Source: Erwinia sp. 198
Lineage (GTDB): Bacteria > Pseudomonadota > Gammaproteobacteria > Enterobacterales > Enterobacteriaceae
DNA: 64,000 nt
NCBI RefSeq assembly: GCF_003937915.1
Contig: NZ_RHUM01000004.1
Coordinates: forward strand, 252,150-316,149
Direction of reading: 5' to 3'
Shown here: one piece after another, positions 37,137 through 48,259 of the stretch
Layout of the letters: each line of letters begins with the position of its first letter
How positions within the stretch are numbered: the stretch's first letter is position 1
Notes under the pieces: model-generated
What the model saw: only the letters and a program-made list of their open reading frames with translations
What the model was told of the DNA's origin: nothing
Database searches by the model: none
Made by a program: the position numbers and the translations under genes

Positions 37137-37373
37137 CGCTACCTCCGTTATGCAGAAACCGTAATAGTAGCTACTGCGTCGCGCCTGGCCGGAATTTTTA
37201 AATCTTTTTCCAACGGTTAAAAACTTAAGGCAGCGAAAAAGCGAATAATAACGGGCGGCGGCAGGAAGCGCGCATTACCTGCTAATCGATTATTGACACT
37301 TCTCTGACATTTCCGCATAACTACTTCTTCTTTCTGGAAAACGATGGCCTTATCGACGGGCCGGGAGAGTGTT

Positions 37374-38030
37374 TTGCAACGAGCACGTTGTTACCTTTCA
37401 GGTGAGCGCGCGGTAGTGCTTGAGCTGGAACCCCCTGTCTCTCTCAGCAGCCAGCAGCGTATCTGGGGCCTGTCAGCGCGCCTGACCGGCCGGCCGGAAG
37501 TCACGGAAGTCATTCCCGGCATGAACAATATCACGGTAATTTTAAGCAACCCGCAACAGCACGCGCCGGACGCCATCGAGTGGCTCCAGGGCTGGTGGGA
37601 AACAAGCGAAGCGCTGGTGCTGGAAACGCGGGATATCGCCATTCCCGTTATCTACGGCGGCGCAGCAGGGCCGGATCTGGACGAGGTGGCGCGTCAAAGC
37701 GGACTGACGCCGCAGCAGGTAGTAGAAGCCCATGCGGCGGGGCGCTATACCGTTTATTTTATCGGCTTCCAGCCCGGTTTCCCTTACCTGGCGGGCCTGG
37801 ATGAGCGGCTGCATACGCCCCGGCGAGCGGAGCCGCGCCTGAGGGTGCCGGCCGGATCCGTGGGCATCGGCGGTAGCCAGACCGGCGTTTATCCGCTTGC
37901 CGCACCGGGCGGCTGGCAGCTAATTGGCCAGACGAGTATCGCTCTGTTTACGCCTGAACAGCAGCCGCCGACGCTTTTGCGTCCCGGCGACCAGGTTCGC
38001 TTTATTCCGCAAAAGGAGGGCCTGTGCTGA
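37374..38030 (+). CDS. pxpB: 5-oxoprolinase subunit PxpB
   Basis: Part of the ATP-dependent PxpABC 5-oxoprolinase, which opens pyroglutamate to glutamate. I start at TTG 37374: GGGAG lies 7 nt upstream and the protein then begins [20 protein letters not shown] and is 218 residues, like E. coli YbgJ; an upstream ATG at 37344 has no such site. Conserved motifs [18 protein letters not shown] and [18 protein letters not shown] are present. Its 3' end overlaps pxpC. Confidence 0.93.
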   Translation: MQRARCYLSGERAVVLELEPPVSLSSQQRIWGLSARLTGRPEVTEVIPGMNNITVILSNPQQHAPDAIEWLQGWWETSEALVLETRDIAIPVIYGGAAGPDLDEVARQSGLTPQQVVEAHAAGRYTVYFIGFQPGFPYLAGLDERLHTPRRAEPRLRVPAGSVGIGGSQTGVYPLAAPGGWQLIGQTSIALFTPEQQPPTLLRPGDQVRFIPQKEGLC

Positions 38031-38956
38031 ATATTATTCGGGCTGGCATGAGTACCACCTTACAGGACGCGGGCCGTATCGGCTGGCGTCAGTTCGGCGT
38101 CAGCAGCGGCGGCGCGCTGGACTATCCGGCAATGGCGACGGCCAACCTGCTGGTCGGCAACGAGCAAAACAGCCCGGTGCTGGAAATCACGCTCGGCCAG
38201 TTCTGCGCGGAGTTTACCCGGGACGGCTGGATGGCGCTGACGGGGGCGGGCTGTAGCGCCGAGCTGGACGGCAAGCCGGTGTGGACGGGCTGGCGCCTTG
38301 CCGTACGCAAAGGATCGCGCCTGACGTTGAAAATGCCGCAGCGCGGGATGCGCAGCTACCTGGCGCTGTCTGGCGGTTTTGCCGCCGTGCCCGTGCTCGG
38401 CTCCTGCAGCACCGATTTGAAAACGGGCCTGGGCGGCTTTGCGGGACGGCAGATTGAAGACGGCGACAGGCTGCCGCTGGGTGAACCCGTGCGCACATTC
38501 AGTAAACCGGCGGGCGTGCGCCAGCTGCTGTTTGGCAATCGCGTTCGCGCGATGGCTGGCCCGGAATACCACGAATTCAGCCGCGAAAGCCGGGAGCTGT
38601 TCTGGCGGACGGGATGGCAGCTCAGCCCGCAGAGCAACCGTATGGGTTATCGCTTACAGGGCCGCGCGCTGGCGCGCGAAGCCGGGCGCGACATGCTGTC
38701 GCACGGGCTGATCCCCGGTGTGGTGCAGGTGCCGCCTGGCGGCCAGCCGATTGTGCTGATGGCGGATGCGCAAACCACCGGCGGCTACCCGCGTATCGCC
38801 TGCGTGATCGAAGCCGACCTCCATCATCTGGCGCAGATCCGTCTGGGCGAGCCGATCCATTTTGTGCACTGCACACTGGAAGAAGCACTGCAGGCGAAGC
38901 GCGAGCGAGATTGGGTACTGGAACAAATGGCATGGGGACTGGCACATGAAAATTGA
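38024..38956 (+). CDS. pxpC: 5-oxoprolinase subunit PxpC
   Basis: The biotin-carboxylase-like partner of PxpB (310 residues, as E. coli YbgK). It starts with GTG inside the end of pxpB, with AAGGAGGG upstream, so translation is coupled. Motifs include [39 protein letters not shown] and [20 protein letters not shown]. Confidence 0.94.
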   Translation: MLNIIRAGMSTTLQDAGRIGWRQFGVSSGGALDYPAMATANLLVGNEQNSPVLEITLGQFCAEFTRDGWMALTGAGCSAELDGKPVWTGWRLAVRKGSRLTLKMPQRGMRSYLALSGGFAAVPVLGSCSTDLKTGLGGFAGRQIEDGDRLPLGEPVRTFSKPAGVRQLLFGNRVRAMAGPEYHEFSRESRELFWRTGWQLSPQSNRMGYRLQGRALAREAGRDMLSHGLIPGVVQVPPGGQPIVLMADAQTTGGYPRIACVIEADLHHLAQIRLGEPIHFVHCTLEEALQAKRERDWVLEQMAWGLAHEN

Positions 38957-39683
38957 TTTAAACGCCGATCTGGGAGAAGGCTGCGGCAACGATCGCGCCT
39001 TATTACAGCTGGTTTCCTCAGCCAATATCGCCTGCGGTTTTCACGCGGGCGATGCGCAAACCATGCGGCAGTGCGTGCGCTGGGCGCTGGAGTATGGCGT
39101 GGCGATCGGGGCACATCCTGGCTTTCCCGATCGGGAAAACTTTGGCCGCACGCGTATGGCGCTGCCTGCTGAAACGGTTTATGCGCAGACGCTTTATCAG
39201 ATTGGCGCGCTCCAGGCTATCGCCCGCGGCGAAGGCGGCAGGGTGACGCACGTGAAGCCGCACGGCATGCTTTACAACCAGGCCGCTGAGGACATCTCGC
39301 TGGCGGAAGCTATCGCGCAGGCGGTCAGGGCTGCCGATCCGCAACTGATCCTGGTCGGGCTGGCGGGCAGCGAATCTGTTCGTGCCGCTAAATCAGCGGG
39401 CCTGACCACCAGAGAAGAGGTTTTTGCCGATCGCGGCTATCAGGCGGACGGTTCGCTGGTGCCTCGCTCGCAGCCCGGCGCGCTGATAGAGAGCGACGAG
39501 CAGGCTATTGCACAAACGCTCGCGATGGTGCAGCGAGGGGAGGTGCGGGCCGTCAGCGGCGAATGGGTGAGCGTCAATGCCGAAACCGTGTGCCTGCACG
39601 GCGACGGTGCCCATGCGCTGGCCTTTGCCCGCCAGCTCCGTGAGGCGTTCGCCGCACGAGATATTGCAGTCAGCTACGGCTGA
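38946..39683 (+). CDS. pxpA: 5-oxoprolinase subunit PxpA
   Basis: The LamB/YcsF-family subunit, likely the one that handles 5-oxoproline. 245 residues from ATG 38946, with the family start [16 protein letters not shown], metal/active-site residues in IACGFHAGD and VKPHGMLYN, and [18 protein letters not shown]. Overlaps the end of pxpC by 11 nt; third gene of the unit. Confidence 0.95.
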   Translation: MKIDLNADLGEGCGNDRALLQLVSSANIACGFHAGDAQTMRQCVRWALEYGVAIGAHPGFPDRENFGRTRMALPAETVYAQTLYQIGALQAIARGEGGRVTHVKPHGMLYNQAAEDISLAEAIAQAVRAADPQLILVGLAGSESVRAAKSAGLTTREEVFADRGYQADGSLVPRSQPGALIESDEQAIAQTLAMVQRGEVRAVSGEWVSVNAETVCLHGDGAHALAFARQLREAFAARDIAVSYG

Positions 39684-39772
39684 CGTATCGCTACGGACGG
39701 CCCGCTTGCCTGGTCGTCTCCCTTATTGCTCCTGCACGCAGCGGGAAGCTTCTGCCTTTATCAGGAGGATAA

Positions 39773-40501
39773 ATGGATCCTGTCGTTAATCTCTGGCCGC
39801 TGGCCGGCATCGCTGCCATCGTGGTTGGGTTTCTACTGCGCTTTAACCCGGTGCTGGTGGTGCTGATCGCCGGTTTAATCACCGGCTTCGCGGCAAAAAT
39901 GCCGATCGGCGATATTCTGGAAAAGCTGGGTTCGGGCTTTCTCAATACCCGCAACCTGCCGCTGATCCTGCTGTTGCCTTTAGTGGTGACAGGCCTGCTG
40001 GAGCGCCACGGGCTGAAAGAGCGCGCTCAGGCCTGGATTGCGCAGATCAAAAGCGCTACGGCGGGAAGATTGCTGATTGTCTACCTGCTGGCGCGTGAGC
40101 TGACTGCAGCGATGGGGCTGACCAGCCTGGGCGGCCATCCGCAAATGGTGCGCCCGCTGCTGGCGCCGATGGCGGAAGGCGCTACCGAAAATCGTTATGG
40201 CGAGCTGCCGCCGGAAGTGCGTCATCGCCTGCGCGCTATGTCGGCGGCGACCGATAACGTCGGGCTGTTTTTCGGCGAGGATATCTTTGTCGCGTTTGGC
40301 GCCATTATCTTTATGCATAATTTTATGCAGCAATCGGCGGGCATCCAGACCGATCCGCTACAGATAGCGGTCTGGGGCATCCCGACCGCCGTTTGCGCTT
40401 TTCTGATCCATGCCTTTCGCCTGCGTCGCCTGGATAAAACCCTGGCCGCAGAGCTGGCGGCGCTGAATGCGCAGGCGCAGCAAATCAAAGGGGGGCGCTG
40501 A
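39773..40501 (+). CDS. DUF969 membrane protein, candidate 5-oxoproline permease subunit
   Basis: A 242-residue polytopic membrane protein (about five or six helices) of the DUF969 family, starting MDPVVNLWPLAGIAAIVVGF after AGGAGG. It is always paired with DUF979, and its TGA overlaps the DUF979 ATG. Position between pxpA and pcp suggests it helps import pyroglutamate. The family is known from its sequence; the transport role is inferred. E. coli K-12 has nothing here. Confidence 0.8.
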   Translation: MDPVVNLWPLAGIAAIVVGFLLRFNPVLVVLIAGLITGFAAKMPIGDILEKLGSGFLNTRNLPLILLLPLVVTGLLERHGLKERAQAWIAQIKSATAGRLLIVYLLARELTAAMGLTSLGGHPQMVRPLLAPMAEGATENRYGELPPEVRHRLRAMSAATDNVGLFFGEDIFVAFGAIIFMHNFMQQSAGIQTDPLQIAVWGIPTAVCAFLIHAFRLRRLDKTLAAELAALNAQAQQIKGGR

Positions 40502-41490
40502 TGTTTCAGCAACAGTATCTTTACTGGCTGGCCGGTTTGATCCTGCTGGTGGTCGCCGTCATGTCCTGGCGAGACAAAGCTAATCCGCGTCGTCTGACTA
40601 CCGGTCTGTTCTGGGCGCTCTACGGCCTGGTTTTTCTGGTCAGCGACGGGGCATCGGCATGGTTTGGAGAGCGTTCGCTCCATATTGCTATCGGCGTGGT
40701 GGTGGTGATTATGGCGCTGATTGCCGGACTGGGCGGCGTAAAGCTGGGCGCCTACCATCAGCGCAGCCATCAGGAGCGCGAGGCGAGCGCCAAACGCCTG
40801 CGCAACCGGCTGTTTTTGCCTGCGCTGGCTATCCCGGTGGTTACGGTTGTCGGCGTGCTGCTGTTTAATAATTTGCCGGGCGCACGGGTGGCGCTGTTTG
40901 GGGAAGGCAATCAGGCCACGCTGGTCACGCTTTTCTCCATGATGGTTGGCTGCGTGGTGGGCTGGCTGATCGCGCTGAAAATGACGCATGAAGCGCCCGC
41001 GCAGTCCGTACAGGAAGCGCGTCGCCTGCTTGATGCTATCGGCTGGGCCTTTATTCTGCCGCAGATCCTCGCCACGCTGGGCCTGCTGTTTACTACCGCC
41101 GGGGTGGGCACGGCGATTGCGCATCTGACGGAAACTTACCTTGCCGTGGACAACCGTTTTATCGCCGTAGCGGCCTACGCTACAGGCATGGCGCTGCTGA
41201 CCATGATTATGGGCAACGCCTTTGCCGCTTTCCCTGTCGTCACTGCCGGTATCGGCATCCCGATCCTGGTCCTGCAGCACCACGGCAACCCGGCCGTGAT
41301 GGCGGCGATCGGCATGTTCTCCGGCTATTGCGGCTCGCTGATGACGCCGATGGCCGCCAACTTCAATATCGTACCCGCCCGGCTGCTGGAGCTGCCCGAT
41401 CGTAATGCGGTGATCAAGGCTCAGATACCGACCGGCGTGCTATTGTTAATAACCAATATTTTTCTTCTCTGGTTTCTGATGTTTCGGTGA
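40501..41490 (+). CDS. DUF979 membrane protein, candidate 5-oxoproline permease subunit
   Basis: A 329-residue polytopic membrane protein (about eight to nine helices) of the DUF979 family. Translation is coupled to DUF969 (TGATG) and the pcp gene follows after 7 nt. The small-residue-rich segment [20 protein letters not shown] and the motif [15 protein letters not shown] look like a substrate pathway of an ion-coupled carrier. Substrate inferred from neighbours only. Confidence 0.8.
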   Translation: MFQQQYLYWLAGLILLVVAVMSWRDKANPRRLTTGLFWALYGLVFLVSDGASAWFGERSLHIAIGVVVVIMALIAGLGGVKLGAYHQRSHQEREASAKRLRNRLFLPALAIPVVTVVGVLLFNNLPGARVALFGEGNQATLVTLFSMMVGCVVGWLIALKMTHEAPAQSVQEARRLLDAIGWAFILPQILATLGLLFTTAGVGTAIAHLTETYLAVDNRFIAVAAYATGMALLTMIMGNAFAAFPVVTAGIGIPILVLQHHGNPAVMAAIGMFSGYCGSLMTPMAANFNIVPARLLELPDRNAVIKAQIPTGVLLLITNIFLLWFLMFR

Positions 41491-41497
41491 GGCGGCA

Positions 41498-42139
41498 ATG
41501 AAAACAGTATTAATGGCGGCGTTTGAGCCATTCGAGGGCGAGCTGGTCAACGCCTCCTGGGAAGCGGTCAGCCAGCTGCATGAAAGAATGATCTGCGGCG
41601 CGCACGTGGTGGCGAAACAGTTGCCTTGCGTCTTTGGTGAATCGCTTCAGGTATTAAACGACGCGATGGATGAGCTGGAGCCGGAGCTGGTGATCGTGGT
41701 CGGCCAGGCGAACGGCCGGCCCAATATCACGGTCGAGCGCGTGGCAATTAATATTGACGACGCGCGCATTCCCGATAATGCGGGCAGACAGCCGATTGAT
41801 GAACGCATCGTTGCGGACGGCCCGGCCGCTTATTTCGCCACGCTGCCGATTAAGGCGATCGTCGAAGGTATCCGCGAGGCGGATATCCCCGCAGCCGTAT
41901 CCCAAACGGCCGGGACTTTCGTTTGCAATCATGTGTTTTACGGTTTGTTGCATCGCCAGGCGCAGCAGAGCGGTCGCGGCGGGTTTATCCACGTGCCGTA
42001 TTTGCCGCAGCAGGCGGTGAGGCATCCGGGTGCGGCCAGTATGCCGCTCCAGACGGTAGTGCTGGCGCTGGAAATGGCGCTGAGCATCGCGCTGACCGTG
42101 GAAGAGGACAAAAAGCTGGAAGGCGGCGCCACACAATAA
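41498..42139 (+). CDS. pcp: Pyroglutamyl peptidase I (Pcp)
   Basis: Cysteine peptidase (family C15) that removes N-terminal pyroglutamate from peptides. The triad is clear: Glu80 ([11 protein letters not shown]), Cys143 ([14 protein letters not shown]) and His165 ([10 protein letters not shown]). 213 residues, normal for the family. It follows DUF979 by 7 nt and precedes nei by 12 nt. With pxpABC next door, the released pyroglutamate can be turned into glutamate. Confidence 0.95.
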   Translation: MKTVLMAAFEPFEGELVNASWEAVSQLHERMICGAHVVAKQLPCVFGESLQVLNDAMDELEPELVIVVGQANGRPNITVERVAINIDDARIPDNAGRQPIDERIVADGPAAYFATLPIKAIVEGIREADIPAAVSQTAGTFVCNHVFYGLLHRQAQQSGRGGFIHVPYLPQQAVRHPGAASMPLQTVVLALEMALSIALTVEEDKKLEGGATQ

Positions 42140-42151
42140 CAAGGAGTCACC

Positions 42152-42943
42152 ATGCCGGAAGGGCCTGAGATCCGCCGCGCGGCGGACAAGCTGGAAAAAG
42201 CCATCAAGGGTAAAACGCTGACCGAGGTCTGGTTTGCTTTTCCCCAACTGAAAACCTACGAGTCCTCGCTGATTGGCGAAAGGGTAGAGGCGATCGAGAC
42301 GCGCGGCAAAGCGATACTGACGCATTTCTCCAACGGATTGATCCTCTACAGCCATAACCAGCTTTACGGCGTCTGGCGCGTGATTAAAAGCGGCGCCGAT
42401 CCGCAGAGCAATCGGATACTGCGCGTGAAGCTGGCGGCAGAGGACAAAACGCTGTTGCTGTATAGCGCCTCTGATATTGAGTTGCTGACGCAGGACACGC
42501 TGGCGGCTCATCCTTTTTTGCTGCGCGTCGGCCCGGACGTGCTGGATATGACGCTGACGGTGGAAGAGGTCAGGGCGCGCCTGCTGTCACCGCGCTTCCG
42601 GCGGCGCCAGTTCAGCGGCCTGCTGCTGGATCAGGCTTTCCTGGCGGGTTTAGGCAATTATCTGCGGGTGGAGATCCTCTGGCACGCCGGGCTGGCGCCG
42701 CAGCATAAGGCACAGGATTTGGACGAGGCGCAGCTGGACAAGCTGGCGGAAGCGCTGCTGGCCATCCCCCGGCTTTCTTACCAGACGCGCGGCGTGGCAA
42801 AAGAAAACAAGCATCACGGCGCGCTGTTTAGTTTTAAAGTTTTTCATCGGGCGGGCAAGCCGTGCGAGCGCTGCGGCGGCATCATTGAGAAAACCTCGCT
42901 CTCTTCACGGCCTTTTTACTGGTGTCCGGGCTGTCAGACATAA
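42152..42943 (+). CDS. nei: Endonuclease VIII
   Basis: DNA glycosylase/AP lyase for oxidised pyrimidines. 263 residues; after Met removal Pro-Glu ([17 protein letters not shown]) supplies the catalytic amine and acid, Lys in ETRGKAIL near 53 is conserved, and the C-terminal zinc finger is C-x2-C ... C-x2-C (CERCGG, CPGCQ). In E. coli nei follows pxpA directly; here three genes intervene. Converges on gltA. Confidence 0.96.
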   Translation: MPEGPEIRRAADKLEKAIKGKTLTEVWFAFPQLKTYESSLIGERVEAIETRGKAILTHFSNGLILYSHNQLYGVWRVIKSGADPQSNRILRVKLAAEDKTLLLYSASDIELLTQDTLAAHPFLLRVGPDVLDMTLTVEEVRARLLSPRFRRRQFSGLLLDQAFLAGLGNYLRVEILWHAGLAPQHKAQDLDEAQLDKLAEALLAIPRLSYQTRGVAKENKHHGALFSFKVFHRAGKPCERCGGIIEKTSLSSRPFYWCPGCQT

Positions 42944-42967
42944 AAAAAGCGCCGCATTGCGGCGCTT
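42942..42967 (-). terminator. Terminator of gltA (between convergent nei and gltA)
   Basis: AAGCGCCGC-ATT-GCGGCGCTT; the minus strand continues TTTTTTT. A canonical terminator for gltA; it could stop nei transcripts more weakly. Confidence 0.9.
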
Positions 42968-42985
42968 CTCATATTAACCTGAGTC

Positions 42986-44266
42986 TTACCTGGTCAACGA
43001 GTTAAAGTCACGCTGATCGTAGCCGGTGTAAAGCTGACGCGGACGGGCAATTTTAATGCCGTCGTCGTGCATCTCTTTCCAGTGAGCGATCCAGCCTACC
43101 GTACGCGCCATGGCGAAGATAACGGTAAACATAGAGGAAGGGATACCCATCGCTTTCAGGATCAGGCCTGAATAGAAATCGACGTTCGGATAGAGTTTGC
43201 GCTCGATAAAGTACGGGTCGTTCAGCGCAATATGCTCCAGCTCCATGGCCACTTCCAGCAGATCGTCCTTCATGCCCAGCTCTTTCAGCACTTCGTGACA
43301 GGTTTCACGCATCACCGTGGCGCGCGGATCGTAGTTCTTATACACGCGATGGCCGAAGCCCATCAGGCGGAACGAGTCGTTCTTGTCTTTCGCACGACGC
43401 AGGAATTCCGGGATATGCTCAACCGTTTTGATCTCTTCCAGCATACGCAGACAGGCTTCGTTGGCGCCGCCGTGCGCCGGCCCCCAAAGGGAAGCGATGC
43501 CCGCAGCGATACAGGCGAACGGGTTAGCGCCGGAAGAACCAGCTGTACGCACGGTAGAAGTGGAAGCGTTCTGCTCATGATCCGCGTGCAGGATCAGAAT
43601 ACGATCCATGGCGCGTTCCAGCACCGGGTTGACCACGTACTCTTCGCAAGGCGTAGAGAACATCATGTTCAGGAAGTTGCCGGCATAGGAAAGATCGTTG
43701 CGCGGATAGACGAACGGCTGGCCGATGGAATACTTGTAACACATGGCGGCCACGGTCGGCATCTTGGACAGCAGACGGAAAGCGGCGATTTCGCGGTGAC
43801 GCTCGATATTCACGTCCATCGCATCGTGATAGAAAGCCGCCAGCGCGCCGGTCACGCCACACATGACCGCCATCGGATGGGAATCACGACGGAAGCCGCG
43901 GAACAGATGGTGGATCTGCTCGTGGATCATGGTGTGACGGGTAACGATAGTGCGGAACTCTTCAAACTGCTCTTTGGTTGGCGCTTCGCCATTCAGCAGG
44001 ATGTAGCACACTTCCAGGTAGTTAGAGTGCAGCGCCAGCTGGTCAATAGGGTATCCACGGTGCAGCAGAACGCCTTCGTCGCCGTCGATATAGGTAATTT
44101 TGGATTCGCAAGAGGCGGTGGAGGTAAAGCCCGGGTCAAAAGTAAAATAACCTTTAGAACCGAGGCTACGGACATCGATCTCTTCCTGGCCTAGCGTGCC
44201 GCTCAGTACGTCGAGTTCGATAGCGTCTTCGCCGGGCAGGTTAAGCGTTGCTTTTTTATCAGCCAT
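42986..44266 (-). CDS. gltA: Citrate synthase (type II)
   Basis: Condenses oxaloacetate with acetyl-CoA. 426 residues, the NADH-sensitive hexameric type of Enterobacterales. Catalytic His regions [11 protein letters not shown] and [14 protein letters not shown], and the Asp in NVDFYSG, are present; start [20 protein letters not shown]. Divergent from sdhC across a long shared control region. Confidence 0.97.
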   Translation of the reverse strand: MADKKATLNLPGEDAIELDVLSGTLGQEEIDVRSLGSKGYFTFDPGFTSTASCESKITYIDGDEGVLLHRGYPIDQLALHSNYLEVCYILLNGEAPTKEQFEEFRTIVTRHTMIHEQIHHLFRGFRRDSHPMAVMCGVTGALAAFYHDAMDVNIERHREIAAFRLLSKMPTVAAMCYKYSIGQPFVYPRNDLSYAGNFLNMMFSTPCEEYVVNPVLERAMDRILILHADHEQNASTSTVRTAGSSGANPFACIAAGIASLWGPAHGGANEACLRMLEEIKTVEHIPEFLRRAKDKNDSFRLMGFGHRVYKNYDPRATVMRETCHEVLKELGMKDDLLEVAMELEHIALNDPYFIERKLYPNVDFYSGLILKAMGIPSSMFTVIFAMARTVGWIAHWKEMHDDGIKIARPRQLYTGYDQRDFNSLTR

Positions 44267-44873
44267 TTAAGTCTCCTTAGCGCCTTGTCGATGAATCTAT
44301 GACATCTGAAACGCCGTTATGTCCACCGCTGCGGGTAAGCAGTATCAACTCTGTGGCATCTTATTACGTGCAGGGTACAGAGTGACGGCGCCTATGGGCC
44401 GGAAGGGCACAATCAGGCTTTGTTTAGCAGTTGTTAAAGATTCGGTATGGTCGTAACTTGTTAACCTGATGCTTAATAAGTTTAGCTCACCAATGTTACA
44501 TAACTTGTGCTTAGGGGAAAGTGTATCCCCATAACTTTTGTGCATCATAGAACTTTTCGCGCTCAGTTTGTAACAAAAATGTTGAACTTTTGTCAAATCA
44601 GATAATTAAATTTGTACGATTTGTGAAAAACGTGAGTGAGATCACTGTTCCATCTATTTTTCACCAAGATGTTTGTAGGGGAATTGTAATGAGATTGTGA
44701 TCGACCTATACTGCCGCCAGGTCTCCGGAATACCCTGACACCAGGAGCCACCCAGCGTTTTAGCGCCACAATTAACACTGGATGTTGCTGTTTTGGTGCC
44801 GGCTCACAGTCCGAATGCTTATGTATTTGGCTGTCACCTTCAGGACCGGAGGAAGCAAAATAAGAAAGGCTCT
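44267..44873. promoter_or_regulatory. gltA-sdhC divergent control region
   Basis: About 600 nt without a credible ORF. In E. coli the equivalent region carries ArcA, CRP and Fur-linked control. Here I see one CRP-like site (44631-44646) and AT-rich stretches that could hold ArcA sites; ribosome-binding GGAGGAAG lies near 44848. Confidence 0.6.
44631..44646. promoter_or_regulatory. Candidate CRP site upstream of sdhC
   Basis: CGTGA-GTGAGA-TCACT matches TGTGA-N6-TCACA at 8 of 10 positions, about 230 nt before sdhC. Confidence 0.45.
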
Positions 44874-45263
44874 GTGGGCAAAACCGTGAAAAAACAAAGA
44901 CCTGTCAACCTGGATCTCTCAACGATCCGGTTTCCCGTTACCGCAATCGCGTCCATTCTCCACCGCGTGTCCGGCGTCATTACGTTTGTTGCCTTGGGCA
45001 TACTGCTTTGGTTATTGGGCCTGTCGCTGTCGTCGCCCGAAGGCTTTTTGCAGGCGTCTGCCGTTATGCAAAGCTTCTTCGCAAAATTCATCATGTGGGG
45101 CATTCTCACCGCGCTGGCGTACCATACCGTCGGCGGGATACGTCATATGCTGATGGATTTTGGCTACCTGGCAGAGACGCAGGTGGTGGGAACGCGTTCG
45201 GCGCAAATCTGCTTTGGTATCACCGTCGTGCTTTCAATTCTGGCTGGAGTCCTCGTATGTTAA
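44874..45263 (+). CDS. sdhC: Succinate dehydrogenase cytochrome b556 subunit SdhC
   Basis: Membrane anchor of complex II. I start at GTG 44874, giving 129 residues exactly like E. coli (then [17 protein letters not shown]); AGAAAGG precedes it, and a longer frame upstream is not conserved-looking. Quinone-site Ser27 and Arg31 (ASILHRVSG) and heme ligand His84 ([11 protein letters not shown]) are at the E. coli positions. Three helices. Overlaps sdhD. Confidence 0.95.
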   Translation: MGKTVKKQRPVNLDLSTIRFPVTAIASILHRVSGVITFVALGILLWLLGLSLSSPEGFLQASAVMQSFFAKFIMWGILTALAYHTVGGIRHMLMDFGYLAETQVVGTRSAQICFGITVVLSILAGVLVC

Positions 45264-45604
45264 GCAACGCTTCCGCATTAGGACGCAACGGCGTTCACGA
45301 CTGGCTGCTGGTGCGCGCCACATCTATTGTGATGACGCTCTACATCCTTTACATCCTCGGCTTTATCGTAATGACGGACACGCTGACTTACGACATCTGG
45401 CGCGGTTTTTTTGCCTCCTCCGTAACGAAAGTGTTCACGCTGCTGACGCTGTTCTCCATTCTGATGCATGGCTGGATAGGGATGTGGCAGGTGCTGACAG
45501 ACTACATCAAACATCTGGCGACGCGTCTGCTGTTGCAGATGGCGATTGTGGTAGTGCTGTTTGTCTATGCGATTTATGGAACCGTCGTTGTGTGGGGTGT
45601 GTAA
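45257..45604 (+). CDS. sdhD: Succinate dehydrogenase membrane anchor SdhD
   Basis: The second membrane anchor, 115 residues from ATG 45257, overlapping the end of sdhC by 7 nt. Heme ligand His71 and quinone-site Asp82-Tyr83 ([13 protein letters not shown]) match E. coli numbering, and it ends [10 protein letters not shown]. Three helices. A longer frame beginning at 45008 only extends through sdhC in another phase. Confidence 0.96.
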   Translation: MLSNASALGRNGVHDWLLVRATSIVMTLYILYILGFIVMTDTLTYDIWRGFFASSVTKVFTLLTLFSILMHGWIGMWQVLTDYIKHLATRLLLQMAIVVVLFVYAIYGTVVVWGV

Positions 45605-45607
45605 AAA

Positions 45608-47374
45608 ATGAAGTTGCCAGTCAGAGAGTTTGACGCCGTCGTAGTCGGCGCGGGTGGTGCAGGTATGCGTGCCGCACTGCAAATTTCCCAATCGGGCCAG
45701 ACCTGTGCCCTGTTATCTAAAGTATTCCCGACCCGTTCCCACACCGTGTCCGCGCAGGGCGGTATCACCGTCGCGCTGGGCAACAGTCATGAAGACAACT
45801 GGGAATGGCATATGTACGACACGGTGAAAGGTTCCGACTATATCGGTGACCAGGACGCCATTGAATATATGTGCAAAACCGGCCCGGAAGCGATTCTGGA
45901 GCTGGAGCATATGGGCCTGCCGTTCTCCCGTCTGGACGATGGCCGCATCTATCAGCGTCCGTTCGGCGGCCAGTCGAAAAATTTTGGCGGCGAGCAGGCG
46001 GCACGTACCGCAGCAGCGGCTGACCGTACCGGCCACGCGCTGCTGCATACGCTCTATCAGCAGAACCTGAAAAACAAGACCACTATCTTCTCCGAATGGT
46101 ATGCGCTGGATCTGGTGAAAAACGCCGACGGCGCGGTGGTCGGCTGTACCGCCCTGAATATCGAAGATGGCGAAGTCGTCTACTTTAAAGCGAAAGCCAC
46201 CGTGCTGGCGACCGGCGGCGCAGGCCGTATCTATCAGTCCACCACCAACGCGCATATCAATACCGGCGACGGCGTGGGCATGGCGCTGCGCGCCGGCGTG
46301 CCGGTGCAGGATATGGAAATGTGGCAGTTCCACCCGACCGGCATTGCTGGCGCGGGCGTGCTGGTGACGGAAGGTTGTCGCGGCGAAGGCGGCTACCTGC
46401 TGAACAAACACGGCGAGCGCTTTATGGAACGCTACGCGCCTAATGCCAAAGATTTGGCAGGCCGCGACGTGGTTGCCCGCTCAATGATGATCGAAATTCG
46501 CGAAGGCCGCGGCTGCGAAGGCCCGTGGGGCCCGCATATCAAGCTGAAGCTCGACCATCTGGGTAAAGATGTGCTGGAAGCGCGTCTGCCGGGTATCCTG
46601 GAGCTTTCCCGCACCTTTGCCCACGTCGATCCGGTCAAAGAGCCTATTCCGGTTATCCCGACCTGTCACTATATGATGGGCGGCATTCCGACCAAAGTGA
46701 CCGGTCAGGCGATAACGCTTAACGAGCAGGGCGAAGATGTCGTGGTGCCGGGTCTGTTTGCCGTAGGCGAAATCGCCTGCGTATCCGTACACGGTTCCAA
46801 CCGTCTCGGCGGCAACTCGCTGCTGGATCTGGTGGTATTTGGCCGCGCGGCTGGCCTGCACTTACAGCAGTCGATGCTGGAGCAGGGCGAGTTGCTGGAC
46901 GCCACCGATGAAGAGATCGATGCCTCGCTGGTGCGTCTGAACCGCTGGAACAATAACGAAACCGGCGAAGATCCTGCTGAACTGCGTAAAGCGCTGCAAA
47001 CCTGCATGCAGAACAATTTCTCGGTATTCCGCGAAGGCGACGCGATGGCAAAAGGTCTGGAAGAGCTGAAAGTCCTGCGCGAGCGGCTGAAAAGCGCCCG
47101 CCTGGATGACCGTTCGCCTGACTTCAACACGCAGCGTATTGAGTGTCTGGAGCTGGATAACCTGATGGAAACGGCTTACGCCACCGCGGTTGCAGCCAAC
47201 TACCGCACGGAAAGCCGCGGCGCGCACAGCCGCTTCGATTACCCGGAACGTGACGACGCAAACTGGCTGTGCCATAGCGTCTATCTGCCGCAGAGCGAAA
47301 GCATGACTCGCCGTGAGGTGAACATGGAGCCGAAACTGCGCGCGGCTTTCCCGCCGAAAGCCCGTACCTACTAG
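45608..47374 (+). CDS. sdhA: Succinate dehydrogenase flavoprotein SdhA
   Basis: Catalytic subunit carrying covalent FAD, 588 residues as in E. coli. Rossmann motif [11 protein letters not shown] at 14-24, flavinylated His45 ([11 protein letters not shown]), active-site [15 protein letters not shown] and [10 protein letters not shown], and the C-terminal FAD motif [19 protein letters not shown]. It follows sdhD by 3 nt. Confidence 0.97.
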   Translation: MKLPVREFDAVVVGAGGAGMRAALQISQSGQTCALLSKVFPTRSHTVSAQGGITVALGNSHEDNWEWHMYDTVKGSDYIGDQDAIEYMCKTGPEAILELEHMGLPFSRLDDGRIYQRPFGGQSKNFGGEQAARTAAAADRTGHALLHTLYQQNLKNKTTIFSEWYALDLVKNADGAVVGCTALNIEDGEVVYFKAKATVLATGGAGRIYQSTTNAHINTGDGVGMALRAGVPVQDMEMWQFHPTGIAGAGVLVTEGCRGEGGYLLNKHGERFMERYAPNAKDLAGRDVVARSMMIEIREGRGCEGPWGPHIKLKLDHLGKDVLEARLPGILELSRTFAHVDPVKEPIPVIPTCHYMMGGIPTKVTGQAITLNEQGEDVVVPGLFAVGEIACVSVHGSNRLGGNSLLDLVVFGRAAGLHLQQSMLEQGELLDATDEEIDASLVRLNRWNNNETGEDPAELRKALQTCMQNNFSVFREGDAMAKGLEELKVLRERLKSARLDDRSPDFNTQRIECLELDNLMETAYATAVAANYRTESRGAHSRFDYPERDDANWLCHSVYLPQSESMTRREVNMEPKLRAAFPPKARTY

Positions 47375-47389
47375 TTCGCGGAGCATATG

Positions 47390-48106
47390 ATGAAAATCGA
47401 ATTTTCAGTTTATCGTTATAACCCGGACGTCGATGACGCGCCGCGGATGCAGGACTACAGCCTGGAGTCGGAAGAAGGGCGCGATATGATGCTGCTGGAC
47501 GCGCTAATCCGTCTGAAAGAGAAAGATCCGACGCTGGCTTTCCGTCGCTCCTGTCGCGAAGGCGTCTGCGGCTCCGACGGCATCAATATGAACGGTAAGA
47601 ACGGCCTGGCCTGCATTACGCCGGTTTCCGCGCTCGGCGCAGGAAAACGTAAAATTGTGATCCGTCCCCTGCCTGGATTGCCGGTCATCCGCGATTTGGT
47701 AGTAGACATGGGCCAGTTCTACACTCAATATGAGAAAATTAAGCCTTACCTGTTGAATAATGGGCAAAATCCACCGGCTCGCGAGCACCTGCAGCAGCCG
47801 GAACAGCGGGAAAAACTGGACGGCCTGTACGAATGTATTCTCTGTGCGTGCTGTTCCACTTCCTGTCCGTCGTTCTGGTGGAATCCGGACAAGTTTATCG
47901 GTCCTGCAGGGCTGCTGGCGGCCTACCGTTTCCTGATCGACAGTCGCGATACGGAAACCGGTGCACGCCTGGATGACCTCAACGATGCGTTCAGCGTATT
48001 CCGCTGCCACAGCATCATGAACTGCGTCAGCGTTTGTCCGAAAGGGCTGAACCCGACGCGCGCCATCGGCCATATCAAGTCGATGCTGCTGGCGCGAAGC
48101 GCGTAG
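47390..48106 (+). CDS. sdhB: Succinate dehydrogenase iron-sulfur subunit SdhB
   Basis: Electron relay with three Fe-S clusters. Cysteine sets: CREGVCGSDG (2Fe-2S), CILCACCSTSCP (4Fe-4S) and CHSIMNCVSVCP (3Fe-4S). Two adjacent ATGs exist; the second (47390) gives a good 6-nt spacing from GCGGAG and 238 residues as in E. coli, while 47387 is the alternative. Ends the sdh part of the sdh-suc transcript. Confidence 0.96.
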   Translation: MKIEFSVYRYNPDVDDAPRMQDYSLESEEGRDMMLLDALIRLKEKDPTLAFRRSCREGVCGSDGINMNGKNGLACITPVSALGAGKRKIVIRPLPGLPVIRDLVVDMGQFYTQYEKIKPYLLNNGQNPPAREHLQQPEQREKLDGLYECILCACCSTSCPSFWWNPDKFIGPAGLLAAYRFLIDSRDTETGARLDDLNDAFSVFRCHSIMNCVSVCPKGLNPTRAIGHIKSMLLARSA

Positions 48107-48111
48107 GCGCC

Positions 48112-48137
48112 CCGGGAGCCTGGCTCCCGGTTGTTTT
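48112..48137 (+). terminator. Partial terminator/hairpin between sdhB and sucA
   Basis: CCGGGAGC-CTG-GCTCCCGG, an 8-bp GC-rich stem, followed by TTGTTTT, 6 nt past sdhB. It may attenuate transcription into sucABCD or protect the sdh mRNA. Confidence 0.6.
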
Positions 48138-48259
48138 ATCAGGCTGGGTTTTGCTTAAGCGGAACACGGCCGAGGGCAAGCCGCTGACGCGGCGCGGGGC
48201 TTAGCTGTTCCGTTAAATAATCACGGCAACAAAAAAGCATAATGCTTTAAGGGATCACA

